Assembly: GCA_963745765.1 (NCBI GenBank) | Contig: CAVUYQ010000032.1 | Coordinates: 1-64,000, forward strand | Length of the DNA stretch: 64,000 bases | Direction: 5' to 3' | DNA from: Ww85 sp963745765 | GTDB lineage: Bacteria > Desulfobacterota > Desulfobulbia > Desulfobulbales > Desulfocapsaceae | Shown: piece by piece, positions 37,069-46,418 of the stretch | Layout: every line of letters starts with the position of its first letter | Position numbering within the stretch: position 1 is the first letter of the stretch | Position numbers and translations under genes: made by a program | Notes under the pieces: generated by a model | The model's database searches: none | What the model saw: the letters and a program-made list of their open reading frames with translations, nothing else | Told to the model about the DNA's origin: nothing

Positions 37069-37770
37069 GTGCTGGTTCCGACCGGACGAAATACCATGAT
37101 CACACAAGCAACGAAGGGGCAGAGACAAAACGGCACGGCCGTCTTTTTTGATTTTGATGGCGTCCTGGTCGATTCGACGGCTTCCAAGACCAATGCCTAC
37201 CGTAAAATTTTTTCATCATACGGTTCTGAGAAGGTTTCAGAAATAGTCAAATACCATCAGCGTCACGCCGGAATAAGCAGAGTTGAGAAAATCGATTTTG
37301 CCCACAAGAATATCCTTGCGGTTCCCTATTCAAGGAAGAATGTTTTGGCCCATATCGAAAAATATTCGAGGCTGGTTTTTGAAAAGGTAGTCGCGGCTGA
37401 ATGGGTTCCAGGGGCACTGGAGTTCGTTGCCTCCCATTACCGGCAGATTCCTCTTTTTATTATATCCGGTACACCGCAGGATGAACTGCGCGAAATAGTC
37501 AGGCGTCGGGACATGGACCATTATTTTCAAGAAATCCTGGGATCCCCGATAAAAAAACCTGAGCACATTCGTGACCTTGTTGCGCGTTACGAGCTGAAAA
37601 TCGAGAACTGTTTTTTCATCGGAGATGCCCTTACGGATTATTATGCGGCCAAGGAAACCGGAATGCCCTTTATCGGAATCAGGAGCGAGACAGATTTTCC
37701 CGCCGGCACGATGGTCTTACCGGACTGCACAACTCTTTCCGGGGCTATTTCCTCTCGCCTTCATGTTTAA
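37069..37770 (+). CDS. HAD-family phosphatase
   Basis: A phosphoglycolate-phosphatase-like hydrolase of 224-233 residues. Motif I FFDFDGVLVDST, motif II LFIISGTPQDEL, a Lys at PIKKPEH and motif IV FIGDALTDYYAAKETG. The start is GTG 37069 or ATG 37096. The cap region has HAGISRVEKIDF. It follows the GntR gene on the same strand; it may act on a sugar phosphate, but this is inference. Confidence 0.82.
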   Translation: MLVPTGRNTMITQATKGQRQNGTAVFFDFDGVLVDSTASKTNAYRKIFSSYGSEKVSEIVKYHQRHAGISRVEKIDFAHKNILAVPYSRKNVLAHIEKYSRLVFEKVVAAEWVPGALEFVASHYRQIPLFIISGTPQDELREIVRRRDMDHYFQEILGSPIKKPEHIRDLVARYELKIENCFFIGDALTDYYAAKETGMPFIGIRSETDFPAGTMVLPDCTTLSGAISSRLHV

Positions 37771-37948
37771 AGGTTTCCGTTGCTGTTATTTTCAGTATCG
37801 TGTCTTATCCTTACTCTGGGAATACTTGTCGGAGGAAGACGGTCTGAGCACTGCTTGTCTTACGAACACTTTTTTTTGTTCCGATCCGCGATTAACGCAG
37901 TCCCTGTTTACAAGACTTGCATCACCATAACCAAGGACAGGTTTATCC

Positions 37949-38386
37949 ATGAAACTCAATGACCCATTCGGCCGTATGGAAAAGCGGAACCAGATCGCCT
38001 ACGAGGCAATCCGAGACTCTATGCGAAGGGGCGGAATAGATACGCCGCAGGCGGCGAGGGAGGTCATCAGCAGAACAAGAAAACGGGCCATGACCTTCCT
38101 GGCCGTCGGGATTGGCAATTTCTCTGCCGCTGATCCTGCTGGTGCCAAAAGCGATACCCGTAGCGATTGGCCTGCTGCTCCTGATGTTATCTGGGTAATC
38201 ACCTGGACGATTAAGGGTAAGCGCTATATCGAGCGCTACATCAAGGAAGACCTGCAGGAAGAAAAACAGAATAGGGGTTACCATCTCAACAATTCCCTCC
38301 AATCGGAAAACCCGGGTGAAAATCCCGTCACACTACTCGTTGTGCTCCCTTCAGCGGGTCACACCATATCACAAAAGAGCACGTGA
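37949..38386 (+). CDS. Small membrane protein, probably with two compensating frameshifts
   Basis: The ends are coding-like (MEKRNQIAYEAIRDSMRRGGIDTPQAAREVISRTRKRAMTFLAVGIG and WVITWTIKGKRYIERYIKEDLQEE). Between about 38112 and 38190 the open frame is polar, while the neighbouring frame reads ISLPLILLVPKAIPVAIGLL, a good membrane helix. One inserted and one lost base would restore a two-helix protein. The product as drawn is therefore probably wrong in the middle; the tail after residue 115 may also be spurious. Confidence 0.5.
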   Translation: MKLNDPFGRMEKRNQIAYEAIRDSMRRGGIDTPQAAREVISRTRKRAMTFLAVGIGNFSAADPAGAKSDTRSDWPAAPDVIWVITWTIKGKRYIERYIKEDLQEEKQNRGYHLNNSLQSENPGENPVTLLVVLPSAGHTISQKST

Positions 38387-38780
38387 CGCCATCTTTTGGA
38401 GTGCAATAGACTTTTTACGAGTATGTCATGAATTAATCTGCCAGCGTTTTTGCTATATGGTTCGCTCAAGGTTCTTCCTATCAGCAAGATAGACCGATTT
38501 CTCCGAAAAAAAACAGCATTATTGTTTCGCCCGTCAACGGTGGTAAAAACTGGCTCGAATATTTAAATAAAATGCGTAGTTTCTGCCACATAATAAGCAA
38601 CTTCCCAAGCCGCCCAAGAGCGGGTCACAAGACGTGTTCAGTCTATTTTCCCGGCGGTTGAAAAATAGTATTGACAACGAAGCAAAGTGAATACATATAG
38701 GGCTGAAAAAGACCTATAAAGTCTTCTGAAGCGAACACGACCAGAACGAGATAATCATCTAAAATAAGAAGGAAATAAAA
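38387..38780. promoter_or_regulatory. Upstream region of the kamA operon, sigma-70-like promoter
   Basis: About 390 bases without a gene. TTGACA at 38671-38676 is followed after 17 bases by CATATA (38694-38699), a weak sigma-70-like pair about 80 bases before kamA. The ribosome site is AGAAGGAAA. No other signal recognised. Confidence 0.4.
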
Positions 38781-40019
38781 ATGAAAACCGACAACCTCTT
38801 TGAAGACGAAGCGGAAGAACCTCCAAGCAGAAAAGGCAGTGACCCGGTCTCACCGCTTTTCTCTCCCGCACAATCCTCTTCCTTTCGCCTCAAGCATTTC
38901 CCGGAGACTTCAGAAAGTGACTGGAATGATTACCATTGGCAATTACGCAACCGGATAACAACCCGTAAGAGCCTGGAGCGCTTCCTGGAACTGTCCGCCA
39001 GTGAACAAAACGCTTTTCAGTTTCGCGATGCGACATTGCCCCTGGCGATTACCCCCTACTATGCCAGCCTGATAAACCAGGACGATCCGGACGACCCGAT
39101 CAGGCGGGCCATGGTCCCGGTTGCCAATGAATTTCTTGTTTCGACCGGAGAGGCCCAGGATCCCCTGGGAGAAGAGGGACACAGCCCGGTGAAAGGGCTA
39201 ATCCATCGCTATCCGGACCGGGTCCTTTTCCTGGTAACCGATTACTGCTCGAGCTACTGCCGCTACTGTACCCGCTCCCGCATGGTCGGAAAACGCAAAA
39301 GCGCCGGCAAAAAGCAGTGGCAGAAAGGCATTGACTATATAGCCGCCAACCCGGAGATACGCGATGTTCTCATTTCCGGCGGCGATCCGCTTACCCTGTC
39401 TGATGAGCAGCTGGACTGGCTGCTCGGCAAGCTGAAGGGTATCCCGCACGTCGAGATGATCAGGATCGGCACCAAGGTTCCGATGGTCCTGCCGCAGCGA
39501 ATCACCGCCAAACTGGTTTCGGTACTGAAAAAATACCACCCGCTCTGGCTGAGCATCCACAGCATGCACCCGAACGAGTTGACCGAAGAGGCACGACGTG
39601 CCTGCGAGACCCTTGCCGACGCAGGTATTCCACTCGGCAGCCAGACGGTCTTGCTGGCCGGCATCAATGATACTATCGAGACCATGCGTCACCTGATGCA
39701 TGGCCTGCTCCGCATGCGGGTCAAGCCCTACTATCTTTATCAGTGCGACCCCATTACCGGCTCGTCTCACTTCCGCACCCCCGTTTCAAAGGGACTTGAG
39801 ATCTACCAGGGACTGCGCGGCCATACCACAGGATATGGCGTACCGACCTATGTCATCGACGCCCCCGGAGGCGGAGGGAAAATCCCCCTTATTCCGGAAA
39901 CAGTGGTCGGCCGGGACGGATCTGATCTTTTGATCAGGAATTACGAAGGAAAGGTCTACCGCTACCCAGACAAACCTACAGCAGAAGACCTCTGCAGCGA
40001 ACGCGGGGTTTCCAAATGA
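38781..40019 (+). CDS. kamA: KamA-family lysine 2,3-aminomutase
   Basis: A 412-residue radical SAM and PLP enzyme that moves the alpha amino group of L-lysine to C3, giving beta-lysine. The radical cluster is C156-SSY-C160-RY-C163. PLP Lys367 is in DAPGGGGKIPL. The two acidic residues that hold the substrate side chain in lysine 2,3-aminomutase are present (Asp323 in YQCDPITG and Asp360 in YVIDAPGG), which favours lysine over glutamate. An acidic N-terminal extension of about 30 residues is unusual. First gene of a five-gene operon; its stop overlaps the next start (ATGA). Confidence 0.9.
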   Translation: MKTDNLFEDEAEEPPSRKGSDPVSPLFSPAQSSSFRLKHFPETSESDWNDYHWQLRNRITTRKSLERFLELSASEQNAFQFRDATLPLAITPYYASLINQDDPDDPIRRAMVPVANEFLVSTGEAQDPLGEEGHSPVKGLIHRYPDRVLFLVTDYCSSYCRYCTRSRMVGKRKSAGKKQWQKGIDYIAANPEIRDVLISGGDPLTLSDEQLDWLLGKLKGIPHVEMIRIGTKVPMVLPQRITAKLVSVLKKYHPLWLSIHSMHPNELTEEARRACETLADAGIPLGSQTVLLAGINDTIETMRHLMHGLLRMRVKPYYLYQCDPITGSSHFRTPVSKGLEIYQGLRGHTTGYGVPTYVIDAPGGGGKIPLIPETVVGRDGSDLLIRNYEGKVYRYPDKPTAEDLCSERGVSK

Positions 40020-40999
40020 GAATAGGGATGACCTATGACCTTCGCGATGATTATCTCGCGGCAGGATTCGCGGAAGAAGAGACGGCGGAATTCGATCGAC
40101 TCAGCACCATCGAGGCGATCGAAACCGCCATCCGCGCCATGGGGCATGAACCGGTTCGCATCGGCAACCTGACAAGCCTGGTACCGCGCCTCGCCGCAGG
40201 CGAGCGCTGGGATCTGGTCTTCAACATTGCCGAGGGGCTCTACGGCTACGGCAGAGAAGCCCAGGTGCCGGCGCTGCTCGACGCCTACCGTATACCCTAC
40301 GTCTTTTCAGGGCCACTCGTTCAGACGGTAACCCTGCATAAGGGTATGGCCAAGCACGTGATTCGGGACTGCGGACTGCCGACACCCGCCTTTGCCGTGG
40401 TTTCCAGGGAGAGCGACATTGGTGACATTGATCTCCCCTACCCGCTCTTTGCCAAACCGGTAGCCGAAGGAACGGGCAAAGGGGTGACACCGGCATCTAA
40501 AATCAGCAGCCCCGACATGCTGCGTACAACCTGCAAAAACCTGCTTGCCACCTTCAAGCAGCCGGTACTCGTCGAGACGTTTTTACCGGGCCGGGAATTC
40601 ACCGTCGGCATCGTCGGTAATGGTGATCAAGCGCATTCGATCGGCATCATGGAAGTTGTCCTGCTGAAAAATTCCGAACCGGAGGTATATTCCTATCACA
40701 ACAAGGAGTTCTGCGAAGAGCTGGTCGAATACCGCGTGGTGGATGACCCTGAAGCGCGGGAAACGGTGAAAACGGCTCTGGCCTGCTACGCCGCCTTCGG
40801 TTGCTCTGATGCCGCCCGGGTCGATCTCCGCTCCGATGCAGCCGGGCTGCCTAACTTTATCGAGATAAATCCACTGGCGGGTCTGCATCCGGAGCATTCC
40901 GATCTCTGCATCATCGCCACCAAGTACGGTATCAGCTACCAGCAGCTCATCGAATCGATTATCGGTGCGGCCATTGAACGACTCGGCCTTTCGTCATGA
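40016..40999 (+). CDS. D-Ala-D-Ala-ligase-like ATP-grasp enzyme 1
   Basis: A 327-residue ATP-grasp ligase. Family features: DLVFNIAEGLYGYGREAQVPALLDAYRIPYVFSGP, LHKGMAKHVIRDCGLPTP, YPLFAKPVAEGTGKGV (ATP-binding Lys), VLVETFLPGREFTVGIVGNG and the Mg site FIEINPLAGLHPEHSDL. It joins a carboxylate to an amine with ATP use. It overlaps both neighbours by ATGA, so it acts with KamA and the second ligase; the substrates are likely not D-Ala. No cell-wall gene is nearby. Confidence 0.85.
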   Translation: MRIGMTYDLRDDYLAAGFAEEETAEFDRLSTIEAIETAIRAMGHEPVRIGNLTSLVPRLAAGERWDLVFNIAEGLYGYGREAQVPALLDAYRIPYVFSGPLVQTVTLHKGMAKHVIRDCGLPTPAFAVVSRESDIGDIDLPYPLFAKPVAEGTGKGVTPASKISSPDMLRTTCKNLLATFKQPVLVETFLPGREFTVGIVGNGDQAHSIGIMEVVLLKNSEPEVYSYHNKEFCEELVEYRVVDDPEARETVKTALACYAAFGCSDAARVDLRSDAAGLPNFIEINPLAGLHPEHSDLCIIATKYGISYQQLIESIIGAAIERLGLSS

Positions 41000-41994
41000 A
41001 CAGCGGGGAGATAATCGGTCTCATTCACAATGAACCGATACCCTACGGCCAGCCGAACTGGGAATCTTCAGCCGACGTCATGGTACAGGTCGAGGCTATT
41101 GAGGAGGCGCTCACCGGTCTCGGATATCGCAGCGTACGGATCGGTTTTACCCGGGATCTCTCCCGCTTTGTTGATACGGTCAGGAAGCAGCGTATCGCCT
41201 CCGCCTTTAACCTGTGCGAATCAGTGGACGACGATCCGCAGTTAATTGCCCACCCGGCGGCGGTTCTTGAATTACTGGGTATCCCCTATAGCGGTTCAAC
41301 ACCGGCGGCCTTGCAGTCGACCACCGATAAGTACCTGTTCAAGCTGGTTCTCCGTGGCGCCGGAATCCCCACCCCCGGCTTCCTGCTCTTTGACGGCCAA
41401 TTAAACGGCGAGCCGCACGAACTTCACTACCCGGTTATCCTTAAACCGCAGCTCCAGGATGCAAGCATCGGCATCGACCAGGACTCCGTTCTCGGTTCAG
41501 CCGCCCAGCTGACCGAAAAACTTCCCGTTTTCTACGAAAAATACGGGCCTATCCTGATCGAGGAGTTCATCCACGGCAGAGAATTTAACGTCTCGGTCAT
41601 GGGCAATTCGAATCTTCAGGTGATGCCGGTTGCGGAAATAGATTTCTCGGGACTGCCCAAGAACCTTTTCCCCATTGTCGGCTATCAGGCCAAATGGGAT
41701 CCCGATTCCATTGAGTATCGTGAAACGCGAAGGACCTTCCCCGTACTGGATGATGCTTTATACGAAAAGGTGAAAGAGGCCGCACTACGCTGTTACCGGC
41801 TGTTCGGCCTGCGTGACTATGGTCGTGTCGATATGCGGGTAGGTGCCGGAGGCAAGGTGTTTGTTCTTGAAATTAATGCCAACCCGTGTCTCAGCCCCGA
41901 TGCCGGCTTTGCCGCGGCAGTCCTGCAGGCAGGGCTCGATTATCGCGGGATGGTCAGACGGCTCATCGAATTACTGGATGACAGAGGTATATGA
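40996..41994 (+). CDS. D-Ala-D-Ala-ligase-like ATP-grasp enzyme 2
   Basis: A 332-residue paralogue of the previous gene, only moderately similar. Features: ASAFNLCESVDDDPQLIAHPAAVLELLGIPYSGSTPAALQSTTDKYLFKLVLRGAGIPTPGF, YPVILKPQLQDASIGID, ILIEEFIHGREFNVSVMGNS and the Mg site VLEINANPCLSPDAGF. Two different ligases in a row suggest two successive amide bonds or two subunits of one enzyme. Its stop overlaps the following GNAT start. Confidence 0.85.
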   Translation: MNSGEIIGLIHNEPIPYGQPNWESSADVMVQVEAIEEALTGLGYRSVRIGFTRDLSRFVDTVRKQRIASAFNLCESVDDDPQLIAHPAAVLELLGIPYSGSTPAALQSTTDKYLFKLVLRGAGIPTPGFLLFDGQLNGEPHELHYPVILKPQLQDASIGIDQDSVLGSAAQLTEKLPVFYEKYGPILIEEFIHGREFNVSVMGNSNLQVMPVAEIDFSGLPKNLFPIVGYQAKWDPDSIEYRETRRTFPVLDDALYEKVKEAALRCYRLFGLRDYGRVDMRVGAGGKVFVLEINANPCLSPDAGFAAAVLQAGLDYRGMVRRLIELLDDRGI

Positions 41995-42464
41995 ATATTT
42001 CAATAACACCACTGGTGCCGGCTGACCGGGAGAAAGTTGTAGCCATTATCAGGAAACAGGATAACTTTCTTCAATGCGAGATTGACATTGCCATTGAGGT
42101 GATCGATGCAACGTTCAAAGCGGAAGAGGACTACCGGACGCTGGTGGCAAGGGATGAGCGACAGCAGCTGCACGGTTTCATCAGCTACGGGCCGGTCCCG
42201 CTGACTGAAAACCGCTTCGACCTTTACTGGATTGCAGTCGATCCATCGCTGGGCAGGCACGGTATCGGCACGATCCTGCTGCAGGAAATGGAGAAAGACC
42301 TCCGCCGGGAAGGTCCCGGGCACATCTACATCGATACTTCTTCCACGGAAGGGTACCTGGCCGCCCGCCGCTTTTACGAAAAGAATGACTATCAGATAGT
42401 CGCTCACCTGAAAGATTTTTACCGAACAGACGACAACAAAATTATCTATCGGAAAATAATTTAA
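41991..42464 (+). CDS. GNAT N-acetyltransferase
   Basis: A 157-residue acetyltransferase. Acetyl-CoA motif: YWIAVDPSLGRHGIGTILLQEMEKDL, then IYIDTSSTEGYLAARRFYEKNDYQIVAHLKDFY. In methanogens the partner of lysine 2,3-aminomutase is a GNAT (AblB) that makes N-epsilon-acetyl-beta-lysine; this gene could do a similar step. Coupled to the upstream ligase by ATGA; the next gene starts 2 bases after its stop. Confidence 0.85.
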   Translation: MNISITPLVPADREKVVAIIRKQDNFLQCEIDIAIEVIDATFKAEEDYRTLVARDERQQLHGFISYGPVPLTENRFDLYWIAVDPSLGRHGIGTILLQEMEKDLRREGPGHIYIDTSSTEGYLAARRFYEKNDYQIVAHLKDFYRTDDNKIIYRKII

Positions 42465-42465
42465 A

Positions 42466-44234
42466 ATGTTCAGAATCAGGCGCATCTACGACAATAACCT
42501 GTCGATCGATCAGGATGCCATCATCGAGGTTCAGACCATACTTCAGCAGCAGTTCCCGGGTTTGCGGAAAAATGAGATTCTCGATCTCGACCACAAACTG
42601 GCCGACCCTCTCAAATACCGCTTCAAGACGATCCTGTTCGTTGCTGAAGGCAGCCGCGGCAAGATCAAGGGGTTTGCCATTGTCAATCACGTAACGGACC
42701 TTCGCTTCTGTTATCTTGATTTCATCTCGGTCAAGCCAAAAACAACCGGCGGTATCGGCAGCGCACTCTATGCCCGTGTGCGCAATGAAGCCATACTGCT
42801 GAAAGCGGAAGGTATTTTTTTCGAATGTCTACCCGACGATCCAGCCCTGTGCAAGGACAAGAGCATCATCCGCCAGAACAGCGCCAGACTGCGGTTCTAC
42901 GAACGTTTCGGCGTTCTGCCGATCACCAATACCGCCTATGAGACACCGCTGGCAAGCGGGGATGACTGCCCGCCTTACCTCCTGTTTGACGGACTCGGCA
43001 TTACCACTAAACTGGATTGCAATTTCACCCGTCAGGCGGTTTACGCTATTTTAACAAGAAAATACGGAAAGCGCTGCCCGCAGGAATATATATCCATGGT
43101 GGTCGAATCCTTCCGGGACGATCCGGTGCTCTTCAGGCCTCGCCGTCATACGCCCGTGACGGAGACGCCCACGTTGCCGGACGTCGTCAGCATCGACCGG
43201 CGCATCGCCCTGGTGGTCAACGCCAGCCATGACATCCACCACGTGCACGAACGCGGCTATGTCGAGGCTCCGGTCCGTATATCCTCAATCCTTAAAGGGA
43301 TCAATCAAACCGGACTTTTCGACGAGCACAAGGCGAAACATTTCCCGGAAAAACATATCAAAGCGGTACATCACCCGGATTTCGTCGAGTATCTCAAACG
43401 TATGTGCTTGACGATCGAACCCGGTAAATCCTTCTATCCTTATGTGTTCCCGATCAGGAATGCCACCAGACCGCCGAAAGAGATGCCGATCAGGGCGGGA
43501 TATTACTGTATCGACACCTTCACTCCGCTGAACCGAAATGCCTATAAAGCAGCCAAAGGCGCCATCGACTGTGGGCTGACTGCAGCAGGATTTCTGCTTA
43601 AAGGATACCGCCTCAGTTACGCTCTCGTCCGCCCACCCGGCCACCATGCCGAACGGCGCGCATTCGGCGGATTCTGTTATTTCAATCCTCTGCCATTGCA
43701 GCAGATTTTCTCAGTAAATACGGAAAAGTAGCCATTCTCGATGTCGATTATCACCACGGCAACGGCACCCAGGACATATTCTATCGGCGGGATGATGTCC
43801 TGACCATATCCATCCACGGCCATCCCCGCTTCGCCTATCCTTATTTTAGCGGCTTCCAGGAAGAAACAGGAGAAGAGAAGGGACTCGGTTTCAACCGCAA
43901 TTATCCTTTGGGAGAGGAACTCGATGGTGCAGGCTACCGGAAAGTACTCTCCGTGCGCTGAAGAGAATCAGCGCATTCAACCCGAAATTTCTTGTTGATC
44001 GCTCTCGGTCTGGACACGGCGTACAAGGACCCGACCGGTACATGGTCGCTCACGCCGGCGGATCTCAAGCGAAACGGCCTGTTCATAGGCGATCTGCACA
44101 AACCGACCGTAGTCGTGCAGGAAGGCGGATATCGTTCAAGATCGCTTGGGACAAATGCCCGCAATTTTTTTCTGGGGCTCTGGCAGGGGATGATAGGAAC
44201 AGAGGACGCTGATAACCTCTCACCCCGGAACTAA
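42466..44234 (+). pseudogene. GNAT-deacetylase (HDAC-like) fusion, frameshifted
   Basis: Residues 1-145 are a second GNAT-like domain (YLDFISVKPKTTGGIGSALYARVRNEA; ARLRFYERFGVLPI). From about residue 240 comes a histone-deacetylase/acetylpolyamine-amidohydrolase domain: VRPPGHHAERRAFGGFCYFN, then, after a missing T near 43686, VAILDVDYHHGNGTQDIF, then shifts near 43955 and 43993, and IALGLDTAYKDPTGTW and VVQEGGYR. The His pair and the Asp/His/Asp zinc ligands are all encoded. The unbroken frame stops at 43731, within the domain. Sequence error or real loss of function; a read check decides. Confidence 0.75.
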
Positions 44235-44442
44235 ATAGTTTTCATCCGGAATCAGGAACAGTGGACAACCCGCTTCTATAAGTTGACGGGAGGACAGGCG
44301 ATATCGACCCCCATCTGCTGAACATTGCCAGCCTATTGAAACGATGGTAAGAGAGGGCAAAAATTCATTTCGTATAGACGAAATGCCGAATTCAATATCT
44401 TTATGACCGGATTAAAAGGAAATATCCCTGTAATAATTCGGA

Positions 44443-44775
44443 CTAGAGGCCATTCGGCCCGATCATGATCAGGTCTGAATGACAGGCATTGGCAATTTCA
44501 GTGATTATATCAAGAGGTTTTCCGGCCACCACCTCTCCGGTACATGACAGTACTTTATTACTCGTCTTCGCAAGCAGGCTGGCCATGCTTTTTTGTGCAC
44601 TGGTGATCATTGTCTGTTCACAGCGATCAACAAATAGATTATAAAGCGAAGGGTCATCTTTATAAATGTTCACCACATGAAGAAAATGGGGAATTGCCGA
44701 AGTTTCCCTGGCAATGGAGACGGCCCAATCCACAACCTTGTCAGTGTTATCGAGAAAATCGACAAGAACCACCAA
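44443..44775 (-). pseudogene. Universal stress protein, truncated
   Basis: About 110 residues resemble the UspA family (VVLVDFLDNTDKVVDWAVSIARETSAIPHFLHVVN; GEVVAGKPLDIITEIANACHSDLIMIGPNGL). The frame stops right after GPNGL, before the C-terminal G-x9-G-S/T segment that binds ATP, and there is no good ATG start (GTG 44775). Probably a decayed gene. Confidence 0.6.
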
Positions 44776-45136
44776 TTTATCTTGCTGCTTTCATTTTACG
44801 ACCTCCGTTTGCCTCTTTTGTTTCCTGCCATTCAAGAAGCAATTTCAGTGCCATAATTTTTCTTTTTCCCTGGAGTCGCATAAAAAACGTAATAACCGAT
44901 AGTTACCGTTTTATTCCAAGCACCCCAACCGTCCAGACGAATAGAGAGGCGCATTCATGCTACTATAACAGTCGCACCATCTGCCCTGTTGAGACAATGA
45001 GGAACCGACCAGAGAATCAGGCCACACCCGGCTTGCGGGCAGAGACGGCACTGCCTGGGCAAAGGCTTGTAAAAGACCGGGAGCAGACGATCTTCCCGGT
45101 CGCTCTCATCCGCAACCTCCGCCGGAACCTGTGCAG
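44776..45136. other. Intergenic, hairpin at the end of nifB
   Basis: About 360 bases without a recognisable gene. At 45117-45154 CCTCCGCCGG pairs with CCGGCGG..CAGG around the nifB stop codon; read on the minus strand no T-run follows, so it may be an mRNA-stabilising end more than a terminator. Confidence 0.4.
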
Positions 45137-46384
45137 TTACCGGCGGCGCAGGAGGTAACGCCTGCCCTTTAGCCGGGCGGTGTCCTTGTTTTCATAAACA
45201 ATGGCGAGTCCATCTTCGATAAATCCTGAAGCCTCTACCGGTTTTATGCCTGATTTTGTCAGGATATCACCTGGCATCTGGCCCACACCGCTGACCAGAA
45301 GCGCACGACAATCTCTCAGGATTCGAGCGACCTGATGCCAACGCTGGATTCCGCCGCCATTCGCAGGTGCCAAACGGTTCTCGATCTTTTTGAAACCGTT
45401 TTCATTCCTCTCCCAGATCTCAAAAGCGCGTGCTTCCCCCAGATGCTGGTTTATCAGTACCCCTTCCTGGCTGGCGACGGCGACATAGGGCCGATCCATT
45501 CCCGGTAATGGTTTGATAGTCGAACAAGCACTCAGACAGCCGCGGAATTCCTCTGTTTTATCGTCATCGAGCAGACCAACGGCGTCAGCCCGGCAGCGGG
45601 TACAATGACGCATCTGGGGCAGGTATTTTTCCGCGACTGCCCGCAGCTCTTCCATCAATTTCTTATCCGGCTGCTCGATATGGCCAAACGGCGTATTGAC
45701 GTTCGGGAACATGGCCATGCAATTGAGCAGGTCCGCTCCAAGTTCCTGCATGGTCCGTGCGACCGCTTCCACATGATGATCATTTATCCCCGGTATGACG
45801 ATGCAGTTAATTTTGACGGTAATGCCATGTTTCTTTAAGGCCCTGATGGCTGCAATCTGTCGTGACAGAAGCAGTTCGGCCGCCTTGATACCGCGATAGA
45901 CAACTTTTCCGTCTCGAACCCATGAGTATATGTTCCGGCCAATTTCAGGATCCACCGTACAAACCGTTATCGTCACATGGGTCACACCGATTTCCGCGAG
46001 CTCTTCGATATACGGTGCGATTCCCATGCCGTTGGACGAAACACAGAGCATCGTATCGGGATGCTTTTTCCGAATGGTTCGCAGTGTGGCGATGGTCTCC
46101 GGCCCGTTGGCAAAGGGGTCACCGGGACCGGCAATACCGGCGACACTGATCCGTGGTTCCTTGTCCATAACCCGGTCCATATAAATGCCCGCCTGTTCAG
46201 GCGACAATATCGTGCTCGTCACTCCCGGACGGGACTCATTTACACAATCGTATTTTCGGTCACAGAAATTACATTTGATATTACATTTAGGTGCTACCGG
46301 CAGGTGTACCCGACCATACGTACCCTTTGCTTCCGGATTGAAACACGGATGTTTCTGTAAATCACGCCTATCTGGAATTTTCAT
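45137..46384 (-). CDS. nifB: Nitrogenase cofactor biosynthesis protein NifB
   Basis: A 415-residue radical SAM enzyme that builds NifB-co, the 8Fe-9S-C precursor of FeMo-co. Radical SAM cysteines Cys34, Cys38 and Cys41 are in APKCNIKCNFCDRKYDC; the SAM motif GPGDPF is near residue 93; the second cysteine set MRHCTRCRADAVG follows. A C-terminal NifX-like domain is fused (VAVASQEGVLINQHLGEARAFEIW). Last gene of the nifENB transcript. Confidence 0.96.
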   Translation of the reverse strand: MKIPDRRDLQKHPCFNPEAKGTYGRVHLPVAPKCNIKCNFCDRKYDCVNESRPGVTSTILSPEQAGIYMDRVMDKEPRISVAGIAGPGDPFANGPETIATLRTIRKKHPDTMLCVSSNGMGIAPYIEELAEIGVTHVTITVCTVDPEIGRNIYSWVRDGKVVYRGIKAAELLLSRQIAAIRALKKHGITVKINCIVIPGINDHHVEAVARTMQELGADLLNCMAMFPNVNTPFGHIEQPDKKLMEELRAVAEKYLPQMRHCTRCRADAVGLLDDDKTEEFRGCLSACSTIKPLPGMDRPYVAVASQEGVLINQHLGEARAFEIWERNENGFKKIENRLAPANGGGIQRWHQVARILRDCRALLVSGVGQMPGDILTKSGIKPVEASGFIEDGLAIVYENKDTARLKGRRYLLRRR

Positions 46385-46418
46385 ATCGTATCCTGTCTGA
46401 CAGTGGCATCAGCGTCAG

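Noticed and set aside
41991..42464. Calling the GNAT ablB (beta-lysine acetyltransferase) by name
   Set aside because: Only operon position suggests it; the sequence does not show substrate residues, and a second GNAT domain follows in the next gene.
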